From assembly GCA_051954955.1 (NCBI GenBank), contig JBQCHF010000126.1:17706-81705 (forward strand): a DNA stretch of 64,000 nt, read 5' to 3'. The first letter of the stretch is position 1. Every line of letters begins with the position of its first letter. The stretch comes from JBQCHF01 sp051954955. Lineage in GTDB: Bacteria > Actinomycetota > Actinomycetes > Motilibacterales > Motilibacteraceae. The notes beneath the pieces are model-generated. The model made no database searches, was not told the origin of the DNA, and saw nothing but the letters and a program-made list of their open reading frames with translations. Positions 1 to 10,070 of this stretch are shown piece after piece. A program made the position numbers and the translations under genes.

Positions 1-1
1 G

Positions 2-616
2 GCGCTCGCGCTGGTCCCCGCACCGGGGCAGGGCGGCCCGCAGCCGGGCGCCAGGGAGCGGGTGCGCGCGGCGCTCGGGGTGGGCGCGGACGGCGCCCTT
101 GTCGTCGTCGTCGCCCGGCTGGCTGCGCAGAAGGGGCTGCCGGTGCTGCTCGACGCCGCGGCCCGGCTGGCCGGCGCCCGGCCCGGGCTGCTCGCGGTGG
201 TGGCCGGCGAGGGCCCGCTGCGCGAGCAGCTGCAGCGGCGCATCGACGCCGAGCAGCTGCCGGTGCGGCTGCTCGGCGCCCGCGCGGACGTCCCGGACCT
301 GCTGGCGGCCGCCGACGTCGTCGTGCTGCCCAGCCGGTGGGAGGGGCAGTCGCTGGCGGTGCAGGAGACGCTGCGGTCCGGCGCGCCGCTGGTCGCGACC
401 GCCGCCGGGGGCACGCCGTGGCTGGTGCAGGACGCCGCGGTGCTCGTGCCGGCCGGCGACGCCGCCGCGCTGGCTGCGGCGGTCGCCGGGCTGCTCGGGG
501 ACGAGGGGCGGCGGGCGGCGCTGGGGGAGGCGGCCCGGCGACGGGCGGCGCAGCTGCCCACCGAGCAGGACGCCGTGTCGCAGGTCCTGAAGGTCTACCG
601 GGAGCGGCTCGGCTGA
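2..616 (+). CDS. Glycosyltransferase family 4, C-terminal part (5' end outside window)
   Basis: The reading frame is open from the first bases of the window, so the gene is cut at its 5' end and only about 204 C-terminal residues are seen. They form the nucleotide-sugar binding half of a GT-B glycosyltransferase: a strand ending in VVVARLAAQKG, then VVAGEGPLREQL, the segment LLGARADVPDLLAAADVVVLPS, and the donor-binding WEGQSLAVQETL with the conserved E-x7-E spacing, followed by GTPWLVQDAAVLVPAGD. Such enzymes transfer a sugar from a nucleotide donor to a lipid, glycan or small molecule in the cytoplasm. The acceptor cannot be told from this half. The stop lies one base before a pyrG promoter candidate. 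The family is clear, the substrate is not. Confidence 0.85.
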   Translation, partial: ALALVPAPGQGGPQPGARERVRAALGVGADGALVVVVARLAAQKGLPVLLDAAARLAGARPGLLAVVAGEGPLREQLQRRIDAEQLPVRLLGARADVPDLLAAADVVVLPSRWEGQSLAVQETLRSGAPLVATAAGGTPWLVQDAAVLVPAGDAAALAAAVAGLLGDEGRRAALGEAARRRAAQLPTEQDAVSQVLKVYRERLG

Positions 617-622
617 TAGCCT
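617..622 (+). promoter_or_regulatory. -10 box candidate for pyrG (TAGCCT)
   Basis: TAGCCT lies directly after the glycosyltransferase stop codon and about 58 nt before the pyrG start. No clear -35 is visible. The short leader holds a small GC hairpin (GGCGGG-TCTC-CCCGCC, about 639-654). Confidence 0.4.
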
Positions 623-679
623 GGCACCCCGTGGACAGGCGGGTCTCCCCGCCGCACTTCACGAGCACGGGAGCCCCCT

Positions 680-2415
<1,736 letters not shown>

Positions 2416-2419
<4 letters not shown>

Positions 2420-3102
2420 GCGACGCCCCCCGCACCTCCCACCCGGCCGACGAGGTCGCCCGGCTCGACGTCGTGCACCGGGAGAAGGTGTTCGACGGGC
2501 TGGTCTGGGACGTGCGTCGCGACACCGTGCGGCTGGCCGACGGGCACCAGGTGACCCGCGACGTGCAGGACCACCCCGGTGCTGTCGGGATCCTCGCCCT
2601 GAACGAGGACGACGAGGTGCTGCTGGTCAAGCAGTACCGCCACCCGGCCGGGCGCTACCTGTGGGAGCCGCCGGCTGGGCTGCTCGACGTCGACGGCGAG
2701 CACCCGTGGCGGGCGGCGCAGCGCGAGCTGTGGGAGGAGGCGGGCATGGTGGCCGACGAGTGGCACGTGCTGGTCGACTACTACAACTCGCCCGGCGGCT
2801 CCACCGAGGCGTTCCGGTGCTTCCTGGCCCGCGGTGTCCGCGAGGCCGACGGCGAGCGGCACGAGGGGCACGGCGAGGAGCGCGACATGCCGGTCGAGTG
2901 GGTGCCGCTGGAGGATGCGGTGGCGGCGGTGCTGGCCGGCCGCCTGCACAACCCGACTGCGGTGAGCGGCGTGCTTGCCGCGCACGCCGGCCGGGCCGCC
3001 GGCTGGTCCTCGCTGCGCCCGGCCGACGCCCCGTGGCCCGAGCGGTTCCCGGACGGGCTGCCGCCGCTCACGGCGGGGGCGGACGGGCCCTGGGCGGGGT
3101 GA
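2416..3102 (+). CDS. Nudix hydrolase, ADP-ribose pyrophosphatase type
   Basis: A 228-residue Nudix hydrolase likely to cleave ADP-ribose to AMP and ribose-5-phosphate. A strand VGILALNEDDEVLLVKQYRHP leads into the WEPPAGLL signature typical of ADP-ribose pyrophosphatases, then the catalytic Nudix helix around residues 88-110 with core RELWEEAG. Homology to the family runs to about residue 190. The start GTG at 2416 overlaps the pyrG stop (GTGA), so it is coupled to pyrG. The orthologous M. tuberculosis neighbour (Rv1700) is an ADP-ribose hydrolase, which supports the call. Substrate remains inferred. Confidence 0.9.
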
Positions 3103-3242
3103 GGGCGGGAGCCGCCGCCCGTCTCGTCGGCAGCTGCGGTCCGGGGGCTGACGAGCCAACAGCGCTGGCGACGGGGGCAGCGGCGGTCGGTGCTGGTCGG
3201 GCAGCCGGCTTGCTGATCCTCTGGGCTCACTTACCTCGATAG

Positions 3243-3310
3243 TTCCATGCTTACCTCGTCGGATCTGCGGAGGTGAGCATGGAAGGATCACGGGGACGTG
3301 ATCGTTCCGA
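3243..3310 (+). repeat. Composite palindromic repeat, copy 1 (divergent hairpin plus core)
   Basis: In the 403-base gap between the Nudix gene and ald. A 15-bp stem with one mismatch (TTCCATGCTTACCTC at 3243-3257 pairing with 3270-3284) is followed by the imperfect palindrome GATCACGGGGACGTGATC (3286-3303) and GTTCCGA. The same architecture and core occur at 4651-4732 and, inverted, at 45731-45811. The remainder of the gap before 3243 shows no gene; the part after 3310 holds the ald promoter. Confidence 0.7.
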
Positions 3311-3409
3311 GCGGGCCCGGGGTGGTCGTCGCCGACCCATCCCGCGCAGTGTCAGGGGATCGCCGTGAGACCTGACGTGCTGTAGCGCGTCCAGGGTCCG
3401 CACCGGGTC

Positions 3410-3415
3410 TAGCGT
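3410..3415 (+). promoter_or_regulatory. -10 box candidate for ald (TAGCGT)
   Basis: TAGCGT lies about 90 nt before the chosen ald start. It matches the TAnnnT boxes seen before many genes here. No convincing -35 is visible. Confidence 0.35.
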
Positions 3416-3505
3416 GGCGGGGAACCCGTGCGAGCGCGCGGGGCGTTCGGCGTGGGAGCCGTCGGCAACGGAGCCGGCCGGCCGCCGGGGCACGAGAGGA
3501 CGAGT

Positions 3506-4627
3506 GTGACCGTGAAGGTCGGCATCCCCCGCGAGGTCAAGAACCACGAGTACCGGGTGGCCATCACTCCGGCCGGCGTCCACGAGCTGGTCCGCAACGG
3601 TCACGAGGTCGTCATCGAGGCCGAGGCCGGGCTGGGCTCCTCCATCCCCGACGAGGACTACGTCGCCGCCGGCGCCAAGATCCTGGCCACCGCCGACGAC
3701 GTGTGGGCCGAGGGCGACCTCATCCTCAAGGTCAAGGAGCCCGTCGCCTCCGAGTACGACCGGATGCGCGAGGGGCAGGTGCTGTTCACCTACCTGCACC
3801 TGGCCGCGGACAAGCCGCTCACCGAGGAGCTGGCCAAGCGCAAGGTCACCGGCATCGCCTACGAGACCGTCGAGCTGCCCGACCGGACGCTGCCGCTGCT
3901 CGCGCCGATGTCCGAGGTGGCCGGCCGGCTGGCCCCGCAGGTCGGTGCGCACACGCTGATGCGCGCCAGTGGCGGCCGCGGGCTCCTGCTGGGCGGGGTC
4001 CCGGGGGTCTACGCGGCCAAGGTCGTCGTCATCGGGGCCGGTGTGGCCGGGCAGAACGCCGCGGCCATCGCCCTGGGCATGCAGGCCGAGGTGCTGCTGC
4101 TGGACCGGAACGTGGCGCGGCTGCGGCAGATGGACGCGATCTACCAGGGTCACTGCCAGACCGTCACCTCCAACGCCTACGAGGTGGAGAAGGCCGTGCT
4201 CGACGCCGACCTGGTGATCGGCGCGGTGCTGGTGCCGGGCGCGAAGGCGCCCAAGCTGGTCACCAACGAGCTGGTGTCGCGGATGAAGCCGGGCTCGGTG
4301 CTGGTGGACATCTCCATCGACCAGGGCGGCTGCTTCGAGGACTCCCGGCCCACCACGCACGCCGACCCGACCTACACCGTGCACAACTCGGTGTTCTACT
4401 GCGTGGCGAACATGCCCGGCGCGGTGCCGAACACCTCCACCTACGCCCTCACCAACGTCACGCTGCCCTACGCGGTCGAGCTGGCCAACCGCGGCTGGCG
4501 CGACGCGCTCAAGGCCGACCACGCCCTCGCCCTGGGCCTGAACACCCACGACGGCGCGGTCGTCTACGGCCCGGTGGCCGAGGCGCACGGACTGGGCCAC
4601 GTCAGCCTGGACGCCGTCCTCGCCTGA
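3506..4627 (+). CDS. ald: Alanine dehydrogenase
   Basis: Converts L-alanine, water and NAD+ to pyruvate, ammonia and NADH, reversibly. The protein (373 residues) aligns end to end with M. tuberculosis Ald: VGIPREVKNHEYRVAITP at the N-terminus, LILKVKEP with the substrate-binding Lys77, His98 in FTYLHLA (equivalent to K75/H96 of the mycobacterial enzyme), and the NAD-binding VVIGAGVAGQNAA near residue 172. GTG at 3506 was chosen because GAGAGGA lies 5 nt upstream; GTG at 3512 would give mycobacterial-like numbering and cannot be excluded. The longer frame from 3428 has no homology at its N-terminus. The gene is monocistronic, flanked on both sides by members of one repeat family. Confidence 0.96.
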   Translation: MTVKVGIPREVKNHEYRVAITPAGVHELVRNGHEVVIEAEAGLGSSIPDEDYVAAGAKILATADDVWAEGDLILKVKEPVASEYDRMREGQVLFTYLHLAADKPLTEELAKRKVTGIAYETVELPDRTLPLLAPMSEVAGRLAPQVGAHTLMRASGGRGLLLGGVPGVYAAKVVVIGAGVAGQNAAAIALGMQAEVLLLDRNVARLRQMDAIYQGHCQTVTSNAYEVEKAVLDADLVIGAVLVPGAKAPKLVTNELVSRMKPGSVLVDISIDQGGCFEDSRPTTHADPTYTVHNSVFYCVANMPGAVPNTSTYALTNVTLPYAVELANRGWRDALKADHALALGLNTHDGAVVYGPVAEAHGLGHVSLDAVLA

Positions 4628-4650
4628 GCGGCGAGCCCGCCCGCAGCGGT

Positions 4651-4732
4651 CCCGACCGAGGAATTGCCTCGCCCACCCAGCCGAATTCGTCTGGGTGGGC
4701 GAGTAAAGATCACGGGGCCGTGATCGTTCCGA
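4651..4732 (+). repeat. Composite palindromic repeat, copy 2
   Basis: Between ald and xerD. A 13-bp perfect stem (CTCGCCCACCCAG at 4668-4680 with 4691-4703) has GAATTC in its 10-nt loop. It is followed by TAAA-type spacer sequence, the 18-bp near-palindrome GATCACGGGGCCGTGATC at 4708-4725, and GTTCCGA. The upstream flank CCCGACCGAGG is also shared with copy 3 (45731-45811, inverted). It could also end ald transcripts. Confidence 0.85.
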
Positions 4733-4754
4733 CCGGGGCCGGGCCGGCATGTCC

Positions 4755-4760
4755 TAGCCT
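4755..4760 (+). promoter_or_regulatory. -10 box TAGCCT giving a leaderless xerD transcript
   Basis: TAGCCT ends 7 nt before the GTG start of xerD, the spacing expected if transcription begins at the start codon. No Shine-Dalgarno sequence precedes the GTG. Confidence 0.6.
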
Positions 4761-4767
4761 TCCGCCC

Positions 4768-5772
4768 GTGACCGCGAGCCCGAGCGAGCCCACGGACGCC
4801 ATTGACGCCGAGGGCGCCACGGACCCCTCAGCGCCCGGGCGCCCGGACGAGCTCGAGCGCGCGGTCACCGGCTACCTGGACCACCTCGCGGTGGAGCGGG
4901 GGCTGGCCGCCAACACGCTCTCGTCCTACCGGCGCGACCTGCGCCGGTACGTCGAGCACCTGCGCGCGCGCGGGGTGGGCCGGCTCGAGGACGTGCGCGA
5001 GAGCGAGATCGCCGACTTCCTGGCCGCGCTGCGCCAGGGCGACGCCGACCACCCGCCACTGGCGGCCGGGTCCGCAGCCCGTGCCGTCGTCGCGGTGCGC
5101 GGGCTGCACCGGTTCGCCCTGCGCGAGGGGCTGACCAGCTCCGACGCCGCCCGCGAGGTCCGTCCGCCGGCGCTGCCCAAGCGGCTGCCCAAGGCGATCA
5201 CCCTGGAGCAGGTGACCGCGCTGCTGGACGCCGCGGGCGCCGAGGGCAACCGGTTCGCGCTGCGCGACCGCGCCCTGCTCGAGCTGCTCTACGGCAGCGG
5301 GGCACGCATCTCCGAGGCGGTCGGCCTCGACGTCGACGACCTGCTCCGGCTGGAGAAGGGCGGCGCGCTGCGGCTGGCCGGCAAGGGCGGCAAGGAGCGG
5401 GTGGTGCCGCTGGGCTCCTACGCCCGCGCGGCCCTGGAGGCCTACCTGGTGCGCGCCCGCCCGGGGCTGGCCGCGGCCGGCAAGGGCACCCCGGCCCTGT
5501 TCCTCAACGCCCGCGGGGGCCGGCTGAGCCGCCAGTCCGCGTGGGCGGTGCTGCGGGCGGCGGCCGTGCGGGCCCGCCTCGACGTCGAGGTCAGCCCGCA
5601 CACCCTGCGGCACTCCTACGCCACCCACCTGCTCGACGGCGGCGCCGACGTCCGGGTGGTGCAGGAGCTGCTCGGCCACGCCTCGGTGACGACGACCCAG
5701 GTCTACACGCTGGTCACCGTGGACCGGCTGCGCGAGGTCTATGCCGCCGCGCACCCGCGCGCGCTCGGCTGA
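4768..5772 (+). CDS. xerD: Tyrosine site-specific recombinase XerD
   Basis: Resolves chromosome dimers at the dif site by strand exchange together with XerC. The 334-residue protein has a core-binding SAM-like domain at about residues 27-125 and a catalytic domain at about 143-330. All catalytic residues are visible: Arg180 (GSGARISE), Lys206 (GKGGKERVVP), His278 and Arg281 (HTLRHSYATHL), His304 (LLGHAS) and nucleophile Tyr313 (TTTQVYTLV). The usual YTHV has Leu in place of His. The first 26 residues are a low-complexity extension. Its position before parA-scpAB, as in mycobacteria, supports the housekeeping XerD role over an integrase of a mobile element. Confidence 0.95.
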   Translation: MTASPSEPTDAIDAEGATDPSAPGRPDELERAVTGYLDHLAVERGLAANTLSSYRRDLRRYVEHLRARGVGRLEDVRESEIADFLAALRQGDADHPPLAAGSAARAVVAVRGLHRFALREGLTSSDAAREVRPPALPKRLPKAITLEQVTALLDAAGAEGNRFALRDRALLELLYGSGARISEAVGLDVDDLLRLEKGGALRLAGKGGKERVVPLGSYARAALEAYLVRARPGLAAAGKGTPALFLNARGGRLSRQSAWAVLRAAAVRARLDVEVSPHTLRHSYATHLLDGGADVRVVQELLGHASVTTTQVYTLVTVDRLREVYAAAHPRALG

Positions 5773-5840
5773 TCCGGGCACCCGGCCGGCACAGAAGCCG
5801 GGCAGGCCGGGCAGACCCATCGCCCGCGCGGGGGAGCGTG

Positions 5841-5870
5841 TTGCCCGGCCGCGCAGGCACGTCCTAGAGT
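5841..5870 (+). promoter_or_regulatory. parA promoter candidate (TTGCCC-18-TAGAGT)
   Basis: TTGCCC at 5841-5846 and TAGAGT at 5865-5870 are separated by 18 nt. The predicted start near 5877 gives a leader of about 80 nt ahead of parA. Confidence 0.5.
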
Positions 5871-5958
5871 CGCGAGCCGTTGCCGTGCGGTCACGACCAC
5901 CCGTCGGGTCGCGGGTCGGTTCTGCCGGGGGTCGGTCTGCAGAGAGGTTGAGCGGCTT

Positions 5959-7035
5959 GTGAACGAGTCGACATCCGGGCCCTGGCCCGGCGAGCACGTC
6001 CCGACCCCGGTTCCCGACCCCACCTCCCAACCCCAGCAGTCTGCGCCGCAGCAGCCTGCGCCGTGGACCCCGCCCGCGCAGGATCGGCCCGCCCAGGCCG
6101 GGCCCGGACTGTTCGAGCCCCCGACCACGCCCGCCCCGCCGCCCGCTCCCGAGCAGGCCGACGCCGGCCGGCCGGCGGACGCGCCGACGGCCCCGTCCGA
6201 GGAGGTGGTGCTCGGCCCGACCCAGCGCCCGCTGCCGGACTTCCCCGAGCCCGCCGCCCTCACCGCGCACGGGCCCGCCCGCGTGATCGCCCTGGTCAAC
6301 CAGAAGGGCGGGGTCGGCAAGACCACCACCTCGATCAACCTGGGCGCCGCGCTGGCCGAGTGCGGCCGCCGAGTGCTGCTGGTCGACTTCGACCCGCAGG
6401 GCGCGCTGTCGGTGGGGCTGGGCATCAACCCGCACGAGCTGGACCGGACCGTCTACAACCTGCTGATGGAGCGGGACTGCCGCATCGAGGACGTCCTGCT
6501 CAAGACCGACGTCCCCGACCTGGACCTGCTGCCGGCCAACATCGACCTGTCCGCCGCCGAGGTGCAGCTGGTCGGCGAGGTGGCCCGCGAGCAGGTGCTC
6601 ACCCGGGCGCTGGCCCCGGTGCTCGGGGACTACGACCTGGTCCTCATCGACTGCCAGCCCTCGCTGGGGCTGCTCACGGTCAACGCGCTGACCGCCGCCC
6701 AGGGCGTCATCGTGCCGCTGGAGTGCGAGTTCTTCGCCCTGCGCGGCGTGGCCCTGCTGGTGGACACCATCCAGAAGGTGCAGGACCGGCTCAACCCGAA
6801 CCTCGAGATCGACGGCATCCTCGCCACGATGTACGACGCCCGCACCCTGCACAGCCGCGAGGTGCTGGCCCGGGTGGTCGAGGCCTTCGACGACAAGGTC
6901 TTCCACACCGTCATCAGCCGCACGGTGAAGTTCCCCGACGCCACTGTGGCCGCCGAGCCGATCACCAGCTACGCGCCGAGCTCGGCCGGGGCCGCGGCCT
7001 ACCGGCAGCTGGCCAGGGAGGTGCTGGCGCGGTGA
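5959..7035 (+). CDS. ParA/Soj-type ATPase
   Basis: A Walker-type partition ATPase that likely acts with ScpAB in chromosome organisation. The first 110 or so residues are rich in Pro, Ala and Gln and look disordered. The ATPase domain begins at ALVNQKGGVGKTTTSINLG, with the deviant Walker A at about residues 116-123, then LLVDFDPQGALSVGLG, LVLIDCQPSLGLLTVNAL and a C-terminal TVKFPDATVAAEPI segment. Length is 358. It is the paralogue that precedes scpAB in actinobacteria (M. tuberculosis Rv1708), not the origin-proximal parA of the parAB pair, since no parB lies beside it. GTG start. Partner and cargo are inferred. Confidence 0.93.
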   Translation: MNESTSGPWPGEHVPTPVPDPTSQPQQSAPQQPAPWTPPAQDRPAQAGPGLFEPPTTPAPPPAPEQADAGRPADAPTAPSEEVVLGPTQRPLPDFPEPAALTAHGPARVIALVNQKGGVGKTTTSINLGAALAECGRRVLLVDFDPQGALSVGLGINPHELDRTVYNLLMERDCRIEDVLLKTDVPDLDLLPANIDLSAAEVQLVGEVAREQVLTRALAPVLGDYDLVLIDCQPSLGLLTVNALTAAQGVIVPLECEFFALRGVALLVDTIQKVQDRLNPNLEIDGILATMYDARTLHSREVLARVVEAFDDKVFHTVISRTVKFPDATVAAEPITSYAPSSAGAAAYRQLAREVLAR

Positions 7036-7141
7036 GCCGCCCGGCACCCGCTGGCGGGTGCCGGGCCGCCGTCCAGCCGCTCAGCCGCCCCGGGCGTCGC
7101 CGTGCGCGTGGGAGCATGTCGTCCCGTGTCTGGAGCCCGCG

Positions 7142-8107
7142 GTGACCGGTGAGCAGCCGGGTGGGCCCGACGGGCCGAACGAGCCGCCCGCCGTCGAACC
7201 GGTGACCGGCACCCAGGCGCCCGCCGCACCGGGGCAGGACGAGCCGGAGACCGCCCCGCGCGGCAGCAGCGCCTTCCAGGTGCGCCTGGAGGTCTTCGAG
7301 GGCCCGTTCGACCTGCTGCTGGGCCTGATCGCCAAGCACAAGCTCGACGTCACCGAGGTCGCCCTGCACCGGGTCACCGACGACTTCATCGCCCACATCC
7401 GCGCCCGCGGGTCCGAGTGGGACCTGGGGCAGGCCACCGAGTTCCTCGTCGTGGCCGCCACCCTGCTCGACCTCAAGGCCGCCCGGCTGCTGCCCGGGGC
7501 CGAGGTGGAGGACGAGGAGGACCTCGCGCTGCTCGAGGCCCGCGACCTGCTGTTCGCCCGGCTGCTGCAGTACCGCGCGTTCAAGCAGGTCGCCGCCGTG
7601 CTGGCCGGCCGGATCGCCGAGGAGTCCAAGCGGTGGCCCCGGGCGGTCGGCATGGAGCCGCGCTTCGCCGGCCTGCTGCCCGACGTCGTCATGGGGCTCG
7701 GGCCGGTGGAGCTGGCCGCCCTGGCCGCCCGCGTGCTCGCGCCCAAGCCGGTGCCCACCGTCTCGGTGGCGCACGTGCACGCCCCGCCAGTGAGCGTGCG
7801 CGAGCAGGCCGCGGTGCTGGTGGACCGGTTGCGCCGCACGGGCACGAGCACCTTCCGCAGCCTCACCGCCGACTGCGAGGGGACGCTGGTCGTCGTGGCC
7901 CGTTTCCTCGCGCTGCTCGAGCTGTTCCGCGAGGGCGCGGTCGCCTTCGACCAGGTCACCCCGCTGGGCGAGCTCACCGTCCGCTGGACCGGCAGCGAGC
8001 AGGGCGAGGTCGGCGTGACCGACGAGTTCGACGAGGGCGGGACCGCCGAGCCGACGGCCGGCCCGGGTGCCGCCCCCTCCGACCCGAGCGAGCAGGAGAG
8101 TCGATGA
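7142..8107 (+). CDS. scpA: Segregation and condensation protein A
   Basis: Kleisin subunit of the SMC condensin, which bridges the SMC heads and binds ScpB. Residues from about 42 show the family N-terminus FQVRLEVFEGPFDLLLGLI and KHKLDVTEVALHRVTDDFI, and the C-terminal winged helix lies near residues 215-290 (VSVREQAAVLVDRLRR ... VVVARFLALLELFREGAVAF). The 321-residue protein starts at GTG 7142 after a 106-nt gap from parA; a longer frame from 7058 has no conserved sequence at its N-terminus. The acidic, Pro/Ala-rich tail ends in an ATGA overlap with scpB. Confidence 0.95.
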   Translation: MTGEQPGGPDGPNEPPAVEPVTGTQAPAAPGQDEPETAPRGSSAFQVRLEVFEGPFDLLLGLIAKHKLDVTEVALHRVTDDFIAHIRARGSEWDLGQATEFLVVAATLLDLKAARLLPGAEVEDEEDLALLEARDLLFARLLQYRAFKQVAAVLAGRIAEESKRWPRAVGMEPRFAGLLPDVVMGLGPVELAALAARVLAPKPVPTVSVAHVHAPPVSVREQAAVLVDRLRRTGTSTFRSLTADCEGTLVVVARFLALLELFREGAVAFDQVTPLGELTVRWTGSEQGEVGVTDEFDEGGTAEPTAGPGAAPSDPSEQESR

Positions 8108-8793
8108 GCGACGAGCACGAGCCGGGCGACGACGTCGAGCAGCCGGCCGAGCAGCCGGTGGAGCAGCAGCCCGTGGAGCAGCAGCCCGTCGAGCAGCAGC
8201 CCGTAGACACCGGCGGCCAGCTGGCCGGCATCGACCTGCCCCCGCTGCGCCAGGCGCTGGAGGCCGTGCTCATGGTCGTCGACGAGCCGGTGGCCGAGGT
8301 GACCCTGGCCCAGGTCGTGGAGCGCCCCACCGACGAGGTGCGCGCGGCGCTGGAGGAGCTGGCGGCCGAGTACGACGCCCAGGAGCGCGGGTTCGAGCTG
8401 CGCAAGGTGGCCGGCGGCTGGCGCTACTACACCCGCGCCGTGGCCGCGCCGGTGGTCGAGCGGTTCGTGCTCGACGGCCAGCAGGCGCGCCTGACCCAGG
8501 CCGCGCTGGAGACCCTGGCGGTGGTGGCCTATCGCCAGCCGGTTTCGCGGGCCCGGGTCGCCGCCGTGCGCGGGGTGAACGTCGACGGCGTGATGCGCAC
8601 CCTGGTGGCCCGCGGGCTGGTCACCGAGGTCGGCAACGACCAGAGCAGCGGGGCCACCCTCTACGGCACCACCACCTACTTCCTCGAGCGCCTCGGCGTG
8701 ACGAGCCTGGACGACCTGCCCGACCTCGCCCCGTTCCTGCCCGACGCCGACTCGCTCGACGAGGTCCTCGACGACAGCACAAGGAGTGCCTGA
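8104..8793 (+). CDS. scpB: Segregation and condensation protein B
   Basis: Dimeric winged-helix partner of ScpA in condensin. After an acidic, Gln-rich N-terminus of about 45 residues the protein shows the paired winged-helix domains: LRQALEAVLMVVDEPV, then ERGFELRKVAGGWRYYTR, and LTQAALETLAVVAYRQPVSR leading to VAAVRGVNVDGVMRTLVARG, all hallmarks of ScpB. Length is 229. The start ATG overlaps the scpA stop. Residues 19-33 are a threefold repeat VEQQP, encoded by three 15-bp units. It is followed after 1 nt by the rluB start region and shares its operon. Confidence 0.95.
   Translation: MSDEHEPGDDVEQPAEQPVEQQPVEQQPVEQQPVDTGGQLAGIDLPPLRQALEAVLMVVDEPVAEVTLAQVVERPTDEVRAALEELAAEYDAQERGFELRKVAGGWRYYTRAVAAPVVERFVLDGQQARLTQAALETLAVVAYRQPVSRARVAAVRGVNVDGVMRTLVARGLVTEVGNDQSSGATLYGTTTYFLERLGVTSLDDLPDLAPFLPDADSLDEVLDDSTRSA
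8158..8202 (+). repeat. Three tandem 15-bp units inside scpB
   Basis: Units GTGGAGCAGCAGCCC, the same again, then GTCGAGCAGCAGCCC. They encode VEQQP three times in the disordered N-terminus of ScpB. Copy number is likely to vary between strains. Confidence 0.9.
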
Positions 8794-8794
8794 C

Positions 8795-9559
8795 ATGGCC
8801 GCCGCAGACAAGTCCCGCCACCAGGCGCCGCAGAACGAGGGGGTCCGGCTGCAGAAGGTGCTGGCCGCAGCCGGGCTGGGCAGCCGCCGGGCCTGCGAGG
8901 TGCTGGTCGACGAGGGCCGGGTGGAGGTCGACGGCAGGATCGTGCGCGAGCAGGGGCTCCGCGTCGACCCGGCCACCGCCGTCATCCGGGTGGACGGGGT
9001 GCGGGTGAACGTGGCCGAGGACAAGGTGTACCTGGTCCTCAACAAGCCCCAGGGCGTGCTGTCGGCGATGTCGGACAGCGAGGGTCGGCCCACCCTGGCC
9101 GACTTCGTGACCCGGCACGACGAGCGGCTGTTCCACGTCGGCCGGCTCGACGCGGACACCGAGGGCCTGATCCTGCTCACCAACGACGGCGAGCTGGGCC
9201 ACCGGCTCACCCACCCCTCCTACGAGGTGCCCAAGACCTACCTGGCCGAGGTGCCCGGGCCGATCCCGCGTGAGCTCGGGAAGCGGCTGCGGGCCGGGGT
9301 GGAGCTGGAGGACGGCCCGGTGCGGGTGGACGCCTTCCGGGTCATCGGCGGGATCGGGGACCGGGTGCAGGTCGAGGTGGTCATCCACGAGGGCCGCAAG
9401 CACGTCGTGCGCCGGCTGATGGAGGAGGTCGGCCACCCGGTGCGCCGGCTGGTGCGCACCCGCATCGGCCCGATCGCGCTGGGCGACCTGCGGCCCGGGC
9501 GCACCCGCGAGCTGAACCGCACCGAGCTCGGCAAGCTGTTCGAGGCGGTCGGACTCTAG
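8795..9559 (+). CDS. rluB: 23S rRNA pseudouridine synthase, RluB type
   Basis: Isomerises a uridine of the 23S rRNA peptidyl-transferase region to pseudouridine. An S4 RNA-binding domain covers about residues 11-60 (VRLQKVLAAAGLGSRRACEVLV). The catalytic domain follows, with KPQGVLSAMSD and the catalytic Asp119 in HVGRLDADTEGLILLTNDG, and the RluB/RluE-type motif EGRKHVVRRLMEEVGHPV. ATG at 8795 was chosen for its AAGGAG Shine-Dalgarno at 8781-8786. Length 254. It sits in the parA-scpA-scpB operon as in M. tuberculosis (Rv1711). Confidence 0.94.
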   Translation: MAAADKSRHQAPQNEGVRLQKVLAAAGLGSRRACEVLVDEGRVEVDGRIVREQGLRVDPATAVIRVDGVRVNVAEDKVYLVLNKPQGVLSAMSDSEGRPTLADFVTRHDERLFHVGRLDADTEGLILLTNDGELGHRLTHPSYEVPKTYLAEVPGPIPRELGKRLRAGVELEDGPVRVDAFRVIGGIGDRVQVEVVIHEGRKHVVRRLMEEVGHPVRRLVRTRIGPIALGDLRPGRTRELNRTELGKLFEAVGL

Positions 9560-9637
9560 GGCAGTCCGTCGCGACCGGTCCCAGCCCTGGGCGTCTCACG
9601 GGTCGGCTGCCGCCGCTGGCCCGGGCACCGGCGTCGC

Positions 9638-9643
9638 TAGGGT
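9638..9643 (+). promoter_or_regulatory. -10 box candidate for aroH (TAGGGT)
   Basis: TAGGGT lies 42 nt before the aroH start. An AGGGAGG ribosome binding site lies between, near 9675-9681. Confidence 0.4.
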
Positions 9644-9685
9644 GCCGCCGACGGACCGGAGCGGTGGAGCGGGCAGGGAGGCGCG

Positions 9686-10048
9686 GTGGCGGTCAGGGCG
9701 ATCCGCGGGGCGACCCAGCTGGACGAGGACGAGCGGGCGCACCTGCTCACCTCGGTGGAGGAGCTGGTCACCGAGCTGCTGCGCGCCAACGACCTGTCCA
9801 CCGACCAGCTGATCTCGATGCTGTTCACCACCACCCCGGACCTGCACAGCGAGTTCCCGGCGCTGGCCGCCCGCCAGCTCGGCATCGGCGACGTGCCGCT
9901 CATGTGCGCCCAGGAGATCGACGTGCCCGGCGCGCTGCCCCGGGTGGTTCGGGTGCTGGTGCACGCCGAGCTGGACGTGCCGCGCTCGGCGGTCAAGCAC
10001 GTCTACCTGCGCGGTGCGCGCGCGCTGCGCCGCGACCTCGCCCAGTGA
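9686..10048 (+). CDS. aroH: Chorismate mutase, AroH class
   Basis: Rearranges chorismate to prephenate, the branch step to Phe and Tyr. The 120-residue protein matches the trimeric Bacillus-type AroH over its whole length: Arg7 in VRAIRGAT, TTTPDLHSEFPALAAR, Glu77 in CAQEIDVPG, Arg89 in RVVRVLVH and Tyr107 in KHVYLRGARALRRDL. These correspond to the known active-site residues R7, E78, R90 and Y108. GTG start with AGGGAGG upstream. The next gene, tyrA, uses its product prephenate, and the two lie 22 nt apart, so they form a two-gene operon. Confidence 0.96.
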   Translation: MAVRAIRGATQLDEDERAHLLTSVEELVTELLRANDLSTDQLISMLFTTTPDLHSEFPALAARQLGIGDVPLMCAQEIDVPGALPRVVRVLVHAELDVPRSAVKHVYLRGARALRRDLAQ

Positions 10049-10070
10049 CCCGTCCCGACCCGGTCGACGC

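Noticed and set aside
3428..3505. Longer N-terminus for ald from GTG 3428
   Set aside because: The additional 26 residues are Arg/Gly-rich and have no counterpart in alanine dehydrogenases, and GAGAGGA favours 3506.
4768..5772. Tyrosine recombinase of a mobile element
   Set aside because: Its place before parA-scpAB and its full match to XerD indicate the housekeeping enzyme.
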